Of a stretch of DNA of 64,000 nucleotides, positions 44,474-54,480 are shown piece after piece. Each line of letters starts with the position of its first letter. Within the stretch, counting starts at the first letter, position 1. This DNA is from Mucidula mucida (taxonomy: Eukaryota; Basidiomycota; Agaricomycetes; Agaricales; Physalacriaceae), in contig JADNYV010000065.1 in the NCBI GenBank assembly GCA_015501055.1, positions 114,998-178,997 of the forward strand, given 5' to 3'. The translations under genes and the position numbers were made by a program. The notes under the pieces were generated by a model. That model saw nothing but the letters and a program-made list of their open reading frames with translations, made no database searches and was not told where the DNA came from.

Positions 44474-46618
44474 TTGTACAAACCCCGTTAGCGAGACCCA
44501 AACACTTTTTACAAACCCTGATACACCAATCCCGTATAGATGTCCCACATCCTCGCCTCCTCTTCTTCCACCAGCAACTTTGACGTGCCCAGTTGCAAGT
44601 CGACTTCCTTAACATCCAATTCCTGTTCCGTAGGAGTACCAGGTCCATCTGAATCTGGGGTCGATGATCCAGACCGCCTTTCCTCGCGTTTGGAGGGAAG
44701 CCGGGTAGCCGCGCTGTCTTTCGCTGCCAGACGGGAGACGCGATTTCAGCGAAGGGTTGCGAAAAGAAGTTACGAAGAACTTTCGCCATTTGGTTTGACG
44801 AGGCACAAAGTGTCCTGATCAAAAGTCAATCAAGAGGGACATTCACGACTGATGAGATCCATACCTCCGATGTGCTCTTCAACGCGCTTGTTCTTGTGGA
44901 GAGACATGAATATATCCGCTCGTTCTCTTGGAACGACAAAGTCTGTGTTACCGACGACGTGGAGCACTGGTGTCGTGAGCTCGCTCGAAGGGAAAGCTGG
45001 GCTAACGGGTTGGCCGTCCCATGCCGCTGATGGTCCGCGAAGGAGGAATCCAGAGACAGCAACGATGTACTGCCTACAAATCAGAATGTTAAGGCTAAAT
45101 CAATAGATACGGCGAACAACGTACATGGGAGGATGAACTGCAGCACCATTGTCGTCAGCCATAAATGGGTAGAGGTCCGGGCGTTCCAACTACAGGAACA
45201 TGAGACGAGGGTGCAGGTATGGAATAGATCATACCATCGCAACTAGCAGTTCCGCCATCGCAGCCCCTTGGCTGAATCCCATGATCGCCTGAAACGCTTC
45301 AACACGAAAGCTCGTGAAGCAAATACCACCCACCTCGAATCGGTTCTCCTTCAATGTCTTCTTAATAGCGCTAGAGAGGTTTCTATACCCTCCATCGTGT
45401 TGCCTCCAAATTCACGATCGTGAACCACCCCCTCGGGGAGTCACTAGCAGAAGGCGTCGCATTTGGTATGCTGCAAACCGGAGCGCTCTTGGGTGGGGAC
45501 GGTATCGACGCGTGAGTCGCATTCAAATCCGCAGGTGTCAGTGAGAACGGGGCGTCGAGATACTCTGTCAAAGGTTGAGCAGACAACGAAGTGGGACTAT
45601 AAGCCACAAACGGAATTCAACGTCCTCGGCGGCAAGGTCCTTGGTGATTGAGCTCATCTAGAAAATTCTTCAGCGCTGTTTAGGCAAATTTGAAGCCACC
45701 TACATAGCGGCTCATCATGTACGCGTTTTGACCGTAGCTATGTGTCGAGCGCGATCAGTAGTCAAACGAAGACTATCCCGGGAAAGCCTTACCCGTGGAG
45801 CATGAGAATTTTGCGCGAGGACATGATTGGGGTGATCTAGTCAGGTCTGTTGTTGTTCAGATGTAACAAAAGTTGGGCATTAAATACACCAGGGCATGCA
45901 ACGTCTAATCCAAGACTACACATCGGATCACGAACGCAAAGAAATGGCTATTTCAGTGATTCGAATTTGCTGCCTGCGCGCGTTCATCGCAAAGTGCACC
46001 ACGTTCAGAGTAGCGTGTACAGCGCGGTTTGCCGGTCAAGAGCGGCCGCAGGACATCCTATCTGCAAAATAGTCATCAGAATCACATCTGTCTTGAAACC
46101 ACCGTTTGTAGAGCGTCCCGAATATCCCAAGCAAGGCCTAGGAAGGAAATCAAAGCAAAAGTTCCGTGTACACGCTTGCTGCTGAATACACGACCGATCA
46201 TCATAGTCTGTACGCCAGGACTACCTCGAGCGTCTGCCAGTGGTGTAGCAGCGGCATCCCTCCCAGCTCACCCGATCCGACACGGATTCGGACCGCTCTG
46301 GTCTTATCGCGCTGAAAAAAGATGTAGGCACATTTTCACCTGGGGCTCGAGCAAAAGCAACCTAGTACGCGTGCGGAAGAGAATTGCTCATGATGGTAAA
46401 AGAAGAAAAACGCAACCCTTCGGCCCGTCCGATCACCTACCACTTGGCTTTCACCATCACGTTACCGTTGCTGAATGCGTCCAGTTATTTACCGAGGCAT
46501 GTGTTTCCGTTCGTTGATTGGCTTCGTAGATCAAGCAAGGTCTGGGTCCTCCGGCGACATGAACTCACATCCCTTGCACTGCCAAGGTGAATCCTTCCAT
46601 CAAGCCATGTGCACGTCA
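44474..46618. repeat. inverted segmental duplication, arm 2
   Basis: Reverse-complement partner of 28300-30505. The right edge of homology (CATGTGCACGTCA) is immediately followed by the Gypsy LTR at 46619, so the Gypsy element inserted into this arm after duplication. Confidence 0.88.
44509..45824 (-). pseudogene. FSH1-type serine hydrolase, copy 2
   Basis: Same gene as 29133-30467 on the opposite strand; ATG at 45824. The intron positions match. Here the nucleophile region is intact (CAAGGGGCTGCG, giving GFSQGAAMAE) and the last exon stays open to EEEEARMWDIYTGLVYQGL. However, two 1-nt deletions relative to copy 1 sit near 45410 (GTGAATTTGGAGG against GTCAACTTTGGAGG) and near 45360 (CTATTAAGAAGA against CTATTGAAGAAGA). 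The shared CGAGCGAG shift is present too. The lesions unique to each copy do not overlap. Confidence 0.75.
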
Positions 46619-46771
46619 TGTAAAAGGCCTTGTATGTTCACGCCAGAGAACCAGAACCACGTAGATTCGTAAGGTTAAAGTATGAACATAAAGGTAAAAG
46701 ACTAAGGAGCCTACAGCTCCTGAGTGTACTGTATATACCTAGTGGCTATGTAAGGGACCTACCCCCTTACA
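46619..46771 (-). repeat. Gypsy LTR (3' LTR), 153 bp
   Basis: On the minus strand it starts TGTAAGGGGGTAGGTCCC and ends AAGGCCTTTTACA. It is preceded by a purine tract (TAGGGGGGGG). Short LTRs with TGTAA...TTACA ends are normal for Ty3/Gypsy. A possible target duplication CGTCA lies at 46614-46618; the other copy is lost. Confidence 0.75.
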
Positions 46772-46852
46772 CACCCCCCCCTAGATTCCTACCAGGGATC
46801 TAAGAAAGAAAAGAAAAGAAAAGAAAAGAAAAATCAGTGTATAGTAAACCAA

Positions 46853-48616
46853 TCAACGTAGGGTTACCGAAAGCCCTTCGAATGGACCTAAGATGTCATC
46901 ATGCGAAGACGCGCCCGCTGAAGCCAGCTCAGCCATCTCCGCGTCATACGTCTCTCGACGACAATGGCGAAACACCGGATGCTCGCCGAATAAGATCCAA
47001 TCCTGCTTCTGCAATGCGAACCGGTCAAGGCGATCTTCCTTGCGTGGCGCATAAGCCTCGCTCTCGACAATCCCCAAAATCCGCTCCTCGTCATGCGGGG
47101 ATAAAACGATCCAAGTATTGAAAGAGTCATGCACCTGCGGCTCGCCGTACTGATGGATGCAGCGAAGGCGGTCATTATCAATTCTAATCCACATCTCCAA
47201 GTCATCCGTCGCATTCCTGAGCATGTGGTCGATGTATCTCAACGCCCATGGATATAGCGTCGACAACAACTCCACCGTGAACCCATTCTCCAGAAAGAGG
47301 TAAAGCAGGGTAGCCTCCCGAATTATCTGCCGGTGGTCCAAAATGAGTCGTCGAAGAGTGACTGGCGCGTCCGTACTGTGAGCCAAGGGCGACCCAGGGT
47401 GCCTCGCGTTGTGCTTCGCAATAAGCTCCAGCAACGCATGAGGACATGCAACAAGGCGAACGAACCAAATTGCAAAAAAGCGCTGAGCGTCTGGGGCAGC
47501 AAAGACCAAAGTCCCATCAGGCCGACGCACGTACGGGGAAAGGTGTTCGAAGATACACTGAGCGTAGACGCACGGCGTATACTGTCGCAACGCGGTATCC
47601 ATCGCCATACCTGGACAAAAACCCGAAGTTCCAGGCGCAGCAAAAGCTGACGTCCACCGAGCAATCGTATATGTCGTAAATTGATCAACACCTGTACTGA
47701 AAGAGTTCGGCTTGACTCCCGGGAAGCTCTTCCGATCGCGCTGAGGATTGCGGAAGGATGCGAACAATTCCTGGTCGTCGAAAGCGCGTAGAACGTCGCG
47801 CCGATGGCTATCAACGTACTGAAGAGCAAGGGCCGTTGTAACATCAACAATGTGGGGCACCATACGTGTCGATGCCACGAACATATGTCCAAGCAGACCC
47901 AACTTCCGCCTTGTAGCCGCAGTCCCGGGAAACTTGGCGATATTCTCCAAGCCGTCCCTCAACTCTTCCGGCGTCAACGGAAAACCATTTGGCCATCCAG
48001 AGCGGCCAGCGTCCATCTCCCATACACCACCATGGATGAAGCGAGCATGCGCCGCTACAGCCTGAGGCCCATGGTAAACAGCATTCACGTCGCGTTGCAA
48101 GAAAACACGAGGATGCTTTAGAGCACCTCCGTATCCCGCATCGCGAGAAACCAGGCCATCGTCCACTCGTGCAACCAAAGGCGAGATGACAGGCGGAGCA
48201 CAAGCAGGTGCACAATCACCGTCTGCGAGCGGCGCAAAGCGGTTCCCAGCCGGGATCCAGTCGTCCAAAAGACCAGTGGAGACTCCATCGTCATATTCGG
48301 GAACAGGGTCCGCGACAGCTTGAGGACTTGCCTGTTCATAGGCCTCGATAATGGCTTCGTTCGTGGGATGGTCCACCGCACGAAAAAGCAACTCCTCCCG
48401 ACGTACAAGTCCCTCCTCCAGGGGAACACCCGGAGATAATATCGGAAAACGTGCATCGACCGACGCTGCCATCTGGGCCTGCGATTGAGAGCCGCGCGGC
48501 TTCTGTCGCCTTGTCGGACGTTGGTATGGGTGACCGTGTGTCCTAGTCCCAGGCGTTGAGCGCACAGAACCGGCTGAGCCAACGCCAGGGCTAGGTGCAT
48601 TAAATTCCATATCCAT
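46853..48616 (-). CDS. Gypsy-associated third ORF, unknown protein (587 aa)
   Basis: Long intact frame starting MDMEFNAPSPGVGSAGSVRS, basic and Pro/Ser/Arg-rich for the first 50 residues. An acidic patch follows near PVPEYDDGVSTGLLDDWIP, then a well-ordered alpha/beta-looking remainder with GVWEMDAGRSGWPNGFPLTP, RRKLGLLGHMFVASTRMVPH, TTYTIARWTSAFAAPGTSGF and DLEMWIRIDNDRL. It lies 316 nt after integrase and ends 82 nt before the LTR, on the same strand, so it belongs to the element. No signal peptide, membrane helix or zinc knuckle is visible, so neither an envelope-like nor a standard gag protein is indicated. I do not recognise it. The length and absence of breaks argue for selection. Confidence 0.7.
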   Translation of the reverse strand: MDMEFNAPSPGVGSAGSVRSTPGTRTHGHPYQRPTRRQKPRGSQSQAQMAASVDARFPILSPGVPLEEGLVRREELLFRAVDHPTNEAIIEAYEQASPQAVADPVPEYDDGVSTGLLDDWIPAGNRFAPLADGDCAPACAPPVISPLVARVDDGLVSRDAGYGGALKHPRVFLQRDVNAVYHGPQAVAAHARFIHGGVWEMDAGRSGWPNGFPLTPEELRDGLENIAKFPGTAATRRKLGLLGHMFVASTRMVPHIVDVTTALALQYVDSHRRDVLRAFDDQELFASFRNPQRDRKSFPGVKPNSFSTGVDQFTTYTIARWTSAFAAPGTSGFCPGMAMDTALRQYTPCVYAQCIFEHLSPYVRRPDGTLVFAAPDAQRFFAIWFVRLVACPHALLELIAKHNARHPGSPLAHSTDAPVTLRRLILDHRQIIREATLLYLFLENGFTVELLSTLYPWALRYIDHMLRNATDDLEMWIRIDNDRLRCIHQYGEPQVHDSFNTWIVLSPHDEERILGIVESEAYAPRKEDRLDRFALQKQDWILFGEHPVFRHCRRETYDAEMAELASAGASSHDDILGPFEGLSVTLR

Positions 48617-48931
48617 GGCCTCCAGAGACCAGTCGGGGATAGGCTAACCATCGTCAAATAACGAAAATGTGGGGAAATTTGTCACACACTTCAAAGCTCG
48701 TCGCGTCCAAAACGCGTTCATCATCAGCAGCCCAAAGGCTCGGTGGATCCGCCATGAATACCAATCACAGAAACACGTCTACGAGAAAAGGCACGGGGCA
48801 AATATCGCAGCAGGGGAACGCCAGCAGTATAAAAGAGAGAACGGAAGCAAATCGACATGGAGGCGGAAGCAAAAGAGGAGTCAGGGCAGCCGATCATTAC
48901 CGCCGCTGCATCACACGCTCCAACCCGTCAT

Positions 48932-50724
48932 TCAATGCTTTCTCAACGAGCGCGGATGCTTGACTCCCTGCAAATCTAGGTAAGTCTGCAACGCCTCTGT
49001 GTCCCGTATGCTGTCCAGCGACTGCCACAGCGTATCACCATCTGTAAACCGCACCTGCAATTCCAGCGTCCTGTCATCCACCCATTTGTGGCCAAGAACT
49101 TCGTCAATAAATGTCTCGTCTTCCTCCTGAGCTCCAAAATCATAGGGACCAGGACTCAATCGACCAGGAAATAGTGCATCGTCGCTAGCGACATGCCTGC
49201 GCAGCAAATTCACATGGAAGACGGGATGTATCCGACGCGATGTCAAGCTTGCAGGCAAATCAAGCTTGTAGGTGCTGGTATCTGGGTAAGCCTCAACCAC
49301 CTTATACGGGCCAACAAACAAAGGACGTAGCTTCTTCGTCCTTCCCTGGGGAAGATTCAAATTCGCCGTCGACAAGTACACCAAGGTACCCTCCTCAATT
49401 TTTGGCTCGCCACTACGTCTCACATTCGCATGGTGCGTCTGAAGCACGCGACTCGCGATAATAGCGTCATGAGCAGCGGCTAAATTCGCTAGAGCATCCT
49501 GCGCAAACGCCCTCACACCGCGCGGAACCTCCCCACCGTTTGGTATGGTACGAATCATGCGGGGCATATACCCACCATTCAACTCAAACGGTGAGTACTT
49601 CGCACTAGCCGAAATGCTAGAATTGATTGCAAACTCAGCCATATCAACCTTGTCCAACCAGTCCTTCTGACCAGGCGACAACTCCGCACGGAATATCTGT
49701 CCAACGTTCCTGTTCATACGCTCCGTCACACCATCTGTCTGAGGATGGAAGGAGGTGGACATCAGCAGCCGAGCACCAAGCATACGATGTAAGTGACGCC
49801 ACCACTTCGACGTGAACTTTGAGTCGCGATCACTGACAATCGAACTCGGCAGGCCGTGCAATCGAACGACCTCGCGACGGTATATCCAAGACAATTCGGA
49901 AGCCTTCATCTTGGTATGTACCGGTATCAAATGCACCATACCAGTCATCCAACAGACAATCACCCATAGGTAGTTGAAACCCTTGACCTCGGGAAATGGG
50001 CCTACAAAGTCCATTCCAATGGACTCCCATGGACGGGTCGGAACAGGCAATGAATGTAACTTCCCCGCGGGTCTCTTATTCGATGGCTTTGTACGCTGAC
50101 AAAACTCACAGCTCATACAAAACTTCTCGACATCCTTGTACAGCCGCGGCCACCAATACCAACGCCGGACGTATTCGGAAGTCCGCTGAGCACCATAATG
50201 ACCTAAGGTCCTATGGGCCTGCTCAATCACAAGGCCACGGATACTCTGGTCGCCGTACAAACCTGCAGGCAAGCATAACGCGTTCTCCTTCAAAGCTCGC
50301 TTATACCACACTAGACCGTCCTCAACATGGAAGAGCCTGTGATCGTCCGGGTTAACGAGGATCTTTCCCAGCAGAGAGTCGGACTTGGTAGCGTTGCGCA
50401 CCGCTAGGGTGAAACTATCGCTTGGCAAATGAAATCTTTCACGCTCACCAACATCGTCAATCATGTCCTGCACTGTCATGTCACTCCAGTCCGACGCGAA
50501 CGTGGAATCGTCTGAGCTGTCCGAACGGGTAGAAGCACAGGTCTTTTCGCCGTGTGCCAGCTCTTCCGCCTCGATGTCCCGGATCTCCTTCTTCTCAAGC
50601 AATCGTTTACTCCTGCGGAGCTCAGTAGCTTGCAGGGCGCGTATCTCCACCGCATTACTCATTATCTCATTGTAACGCTGGATCGGCAAATCATGACCTT
50701 GGGGATCGATTCGGACGTCGGCGC
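48932..50724 (-). CDS. Gypsy pol, integrase half
   Basis: Continues pol after the hAT-like insertion; the first native residues are ADVRIDPQGHD. About 120 residues of linker precede the zinc region HRTLGH ... CMSCEFC. The integrase core has acidic residues in WESIGMDFVGPFP, SSIVSDRDSKF and SFHPQTDGVTERMNR, followed by NSSISASAKYSPFELNGGY. GPYKVVEAYP and IHPVFHVNLLRRH begin the C-terminal SH3-like part. A chromodomain-like tail (FIDEVLGHKWVDDRTLELQV) ends LRKH. No break within this half. Confidence 0.9.
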
Positions 50725-51689
50725 TAGAGATGGACACGAGTCCATACTCGAGTATATTCGGACTCATCGTATGAGTAACTCTTACCTCAAACCCAATACT
50801 CAAGACTCGAGTCTTCACTCGAGACTCTACTCGAATATCTACTCTACTCGAGAGTACTTCATGAGTCTCGAGTATTCGAGTACTCGAGTACGATCCGAGT
50901 ATACTCGAGTATACTCACGTATCAGCAAGCAAATTCAAACATAAAGACAGTGAAGATTAAAGTAAGTAGGTCGTAAGTGTATCAAGTTATATCCATATCA
51001 GTAGCATCCATATCAGTAGTATCCTGAGGTGAAGAAGCAGGCTTGCGCCGTCGAACCAAAACTACCTGCTCAATCGTTTCATAGAGATCATCGTCATCAT
51101 CGTCAATCTCAACATCACCATCATGACCCGTGTCAAACTCTGAGACAGGATCCATACCATCGCGGAAATCAGAAAAGTCCATCTCCTCCGACTGTGCAAC
51201 AGCCTTGCCCTTCCCCTTCCTCTTGGTCCACAAGTTCTCCTCAACATCATCCCCATCCTCGTCAACCACCTCATCCTCGTCAACCACCTCGTCCTCCTCG
51301 ACAACCTCATCCTCCTCGACAACCTCCTCGACAACCTCCACCTCTGAATCGGAAACATCTTGGCGCAGTGGTTATACTCGTTGTTGTGCTGATGCACAGA
51401 AATGGCTGAGCTCCGTGGGTTCAATGCTCACGGGGTTCATTTTGTTCAAAAAATATATATTAGGAGCTGAATACTCACGAATACTCACGAATATAAGAAT
51501 ACTCATGAGTATTCACGAATATTTATGAGTATGAGTCTATCGAGTATTCGTGGCCCCAAACTGAAACTCTAGACTCACCATAGACTCTAGACTCTACTCT
51601 ACTCACGTGCGAGTATACTCTTGGCTTGCATGATGAGTATGAGTTTATTCGTGAGTACTTTTTTTATTCTATACTCGCGTCCGACTCTA
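50725..51689. mobile_element. hAT-like non-autonomous DNA element inside Gypsy pol
   Basis: 965 bp flanked by an 8-bp direct duplication GTCGGCGC (50717-50724 and 51690-51697), the hAT target size. Ends are TAGAGATGGACACGAGT and, reversed, TAGAGTCGGACGCGAGT: imperfect inverted repeats with 3 mismatches in 17. About 200 bp at each side is packed with GAGTA/TACTC motifs, many making short palindromes such as ACTCGAGT. The centre holds a 119-codon minus-strand frame (50982-51341) encoding an acidic EEDEVV/DEDEVV repeat protein. It also holds a tRNA-like stretch at about 51360-51432 (GGCGCAGTGGTTA ... GTGGGTTCAATGCTCAC). No transposase. Removing the element plus one target copy rejoins pol in frame. 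Confidence 0.82.
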
Positions 51690-51697
51690 GTCGGCGC

Positions 51698-53309
51698 GCA
51701 CATACTCATCAGGTGGGTGAACATCCTCCCATGTATCGTTCTCGTAATAACGAGACAAACAATCAGCAACCTTATTACGCTCACCCTTGACATACGTGAT
51801 GTCAAAGTCAAAACGGGACATGTAGTCCGTCCATCGCATCTGACGCGGCGTCAAGTTCTTCTGCGTGTGGAAGAACTCGAGTGCTTTATGGTCAGTAATG
51901 ACATGAATACGATATCCAATTAATTTATCCTCCCATTTCAGCAGAGCCTCAAGGATTGCAAGCGTTTCCAGCTCGTACACACGATAAGGCTGCTGCGCCG
52001 GCGAGAACTTCTTCGACATGAACCCTGCAGGACGACTCGCATCCCAAGTAGGTCCTTGACTCAACATGGCTCCGACACCATACTGAGACGCGTCGCAGAT
52101 TAACCATATAGGTTCATCCTTCCTCGGCTCAATCGGACGGAGTATAGGCGTCTTGCAACAAATCTGTTTTATCATCTCAAAGCACCGTTGATGAAGCGGC
52201 CTCCACAAGAACGGATGTCCATTCTGGGTCATCGCCATCAACGGGGATGTATACGAAGAAATATCCGGCAAGAACGGAGCCAGATACTGGACCAATCCAA
52301 CAAATCTCTGAATGTCATGGTAAGTGCGCGGTGTTCTCCATTCACGGATCCTTGCCAACTTATCACCATCTGCGTGTAGACCCTGATCATCAATTCTATG
52401 ACCAAGGCAGTCCACATCCCGTGCGTACAACTCGCACTTTGAACGCTTCATGTACAACTGTTGTTCTCGTAGACGACTAAGGACTACACCAAGATGTCTC
52501 TCGTGATCCTCAATCGAATCTGAAAAGACAAAGATATCATCAAGGTAAACATGGACAAAATCTCCGATGGCGTCTCGGAAGATCACTGTCATCAGACGTT
52601 GAAACGTTGCAGGCGCGTTACAATCGCCCTGCTGCATAACTTTACTAATGAAAGTTCCACTGACAGATTTAAAGCCCGTCTTCACCAAGTCACGAATAAC
52701 AATGCGCACCTGCTCGTATGCGTCAGACAGATCAATCTTGGATCTGTACTTCGCACGCGCAACGTCCTCGCGGATTAACTCCTGGTCAGGAAGCGGCGTT
52801 ACATCCTTCACGGTGTTATCATTACGCTGTCGAAGGTCAACAACCGTACGAAGCTTACCATCCTTCTTAGGAACGCACAGCAGCGGAGCGGCCTGTTCCA
52901 CAGTACAAGCCTCCCACCAGCCGGCTCGCAGGTAACGTTGCGTTTTCTCGCGTAATTCATCGCGTAAAGAATGCGGGCATCGCGCTGGGGTATGATAATG
53001 GTATCTCTTATCATCGCCAACCAGATTGATTTCATGATTGACCTCCCTCCAAGGCGGCATCTGCTCAGGAACGCCACGCATCATATCAGCGTATTCTTCG
53101 TACCACCGTTCTCGTAGAGACGGAATATCATCATCGGTGAGGCTGACGGCACGAGCCTTCCCTTTTGACGGGGATCTCGCTACGGGTTCATCACACACAG
53201 GCGGGACATACTCCGGGTGGTGAATCCGAGCCAAGTTGGATTGCACCATCTGTATCATAGAAACTGAATCATCATCATGCACGAAATCTGGCTTGATCTC
53301 CATGCGCAT
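51698..53309 (-). CDS. Gypsy pol, reverse transcriptase and RNase H half
   Basis: RT motifs LRTVVDLRQRN, KIDLSDAYEQV, KTGFKSVSGTFI and catalytic VHVYLDDIFVFS (YLDD). The thumb has GLHADGDKLARIREWRTPRT. RNase H has WLICDASQYGVGAMLSQG, YRVYELETLAILEAL, HVITDHKALEFF and RWTDYMSRFDFDITYVKGE. The connection ends at PPDEYVRAD, where the hAT-like element enters. The frame upstream (53310-53596) is coding as well (SSQVMANELKTDDDAKTRPL) but contains one TGA near 53340. It stops dead at the KDZ terminal repeat. Confidence 0.9.
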
Positions 53310-53596
53310 AAGCAGTCCCCGCCTCTCGGGCGAATATCATGAACGCGTAAACTCAAACGGGCCAAGAGTACCCTGCACGTCAACACCGGACTTCTCCTCG
53401 TGGTATTCTGATAAGATCTCATTAAGGATCTCACGTCGGTCGCGTTTCAGCGGGCGCGTCTTCGCATCATCATCTGTCTTCAATTCATTAGCCATGACCT
53501 GCGAAGAGGTCGGCTGGCAATATCCACGCGTTTGGGAAGGAACCGTCTTATTACGTACCCGCGACGGTTCCTTCTCGCCACCATGGTCTCGAGCAC

Positions 53597-54138
53597 CCTA
53601 TACTGTACCTATATAATAATACAGGCCTCTGATAAGAGGGCATTGTATTGCAATATAGGCTCTAATTATAATTGCTACTGAAGCGGACTTGTATTATAAT
53701 ACAGGGGGGTCCGTATTATGATACGGGTCCCCCTGCCTAATATAGCGGGTGGGGGCGGCACAGGGGGTGAGGCCCGCTGTGCCGTGATGCCGAATGTAGT
53801 CAGCAATGCTCGCACTCGGGCATTCCCGAGCAATCACGGGGATGGCCAAATCCGGATGCGCCCCGCTCCCGCTCCCCTCCCTGGCGCGCACGCCACATTC
53901 CAGCACCACCCATTTCAGTGGAGATTGCAATCACTCAGAATTCGCCTCTGATTGCAATGCCATGCGCGTCTGTAGCACATCTCGGGGTGGGCAGCAGGCG
54001 GTGACCGGGCATTCCCGAGAAGTCACGGGGATGTTCGAATCCGGATGTGTCCCGCTCCCGCTCACCTACCCAGTGCGCGCGCCACATTCTGGCCACCACA
54101 AATTTAATGTCAGCGAATGCATGTAAAGAATCCGCCCC
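53597..54138 (+). repeat. KDZ terminal inverted repeat, left
   Basis: About 542 bp. The outer 130 bp is AT-rich with palindromic TATTATAATACA and TATTATGATACGG motifs; the inner 400 bp is GC-rich. The similarity to the right repeat ends just after GCATGTAAAGAAT. Confidence 0.9.
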
Positions 54139-54480
54139 GGGGAACAGTATTGGCAGACTTCCGGGCTACATCTCGCGTGAGTAATGGCTGCACATCGGGC
54201 ATCACCGACAGATCACGGGATGTTCACATCCGCGGTGCGCGCCGCCCTCGCTCACCTACCAGCGCGCACCCCGCACTCTGACCTCACCAAATCCTACATT
54301 CTGGACAAGGCGTCCAGGATCTGTTGCATTCGTAGTCAATTAATAGCAGTGCTTTTGGCGCTTTTGCGGCACATTATCGGTACCTCCGTCATTTGCCTAA
54401 TCGGGCACCTCGCCGCTTTGTTCACTGAGACTTGTTTTCGCGCTGTTTGCACAATGTGACACAAACAGTTTGCTGCTCAT

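Larger units (their letters stand above)
46619..53596 (-). mobile_element. Ty3/Gypsy retrotransposon, 5' end missing, with extra 3' ORF
   Basis: Minus-strand element. Reading 5' to 3' it has a pol start (53596 down to 53310, with an in-frame TGA near 53340), RT and RNase H (53309-51698), integrase (50724-48932), an extra ORF (48616-46853), a purine tract and the LTR. The pol frame is split by the hAT-like insertion at 50725-51689. The gag, protease and 5' LTR are absent; the element is cut where the KDZ repeat begins at 53597. An (AAAGA)n run lies at about 46806-46832 between the extra ORF and the purine tract. Confidence 0.88.

Noticed and set aside
46853..48616. Idea that the third Gypsy ORF is an envelope-like protein
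   Set aside because: No signal peptide, transmembrane helix or furin-like site is visible.
51130..51528. Ser/Thr repeat frame on the plus strand
   Set aside because: Antisense of the acidic repeat frame in the hAT-like element; low-complexity artefact.
53806..54126. 106-codon frame found identically at 62856-63176
   Set aside because: Identity is explained by the KDZ terminal inverted repeats; no start context or coding bias suggests a gene.
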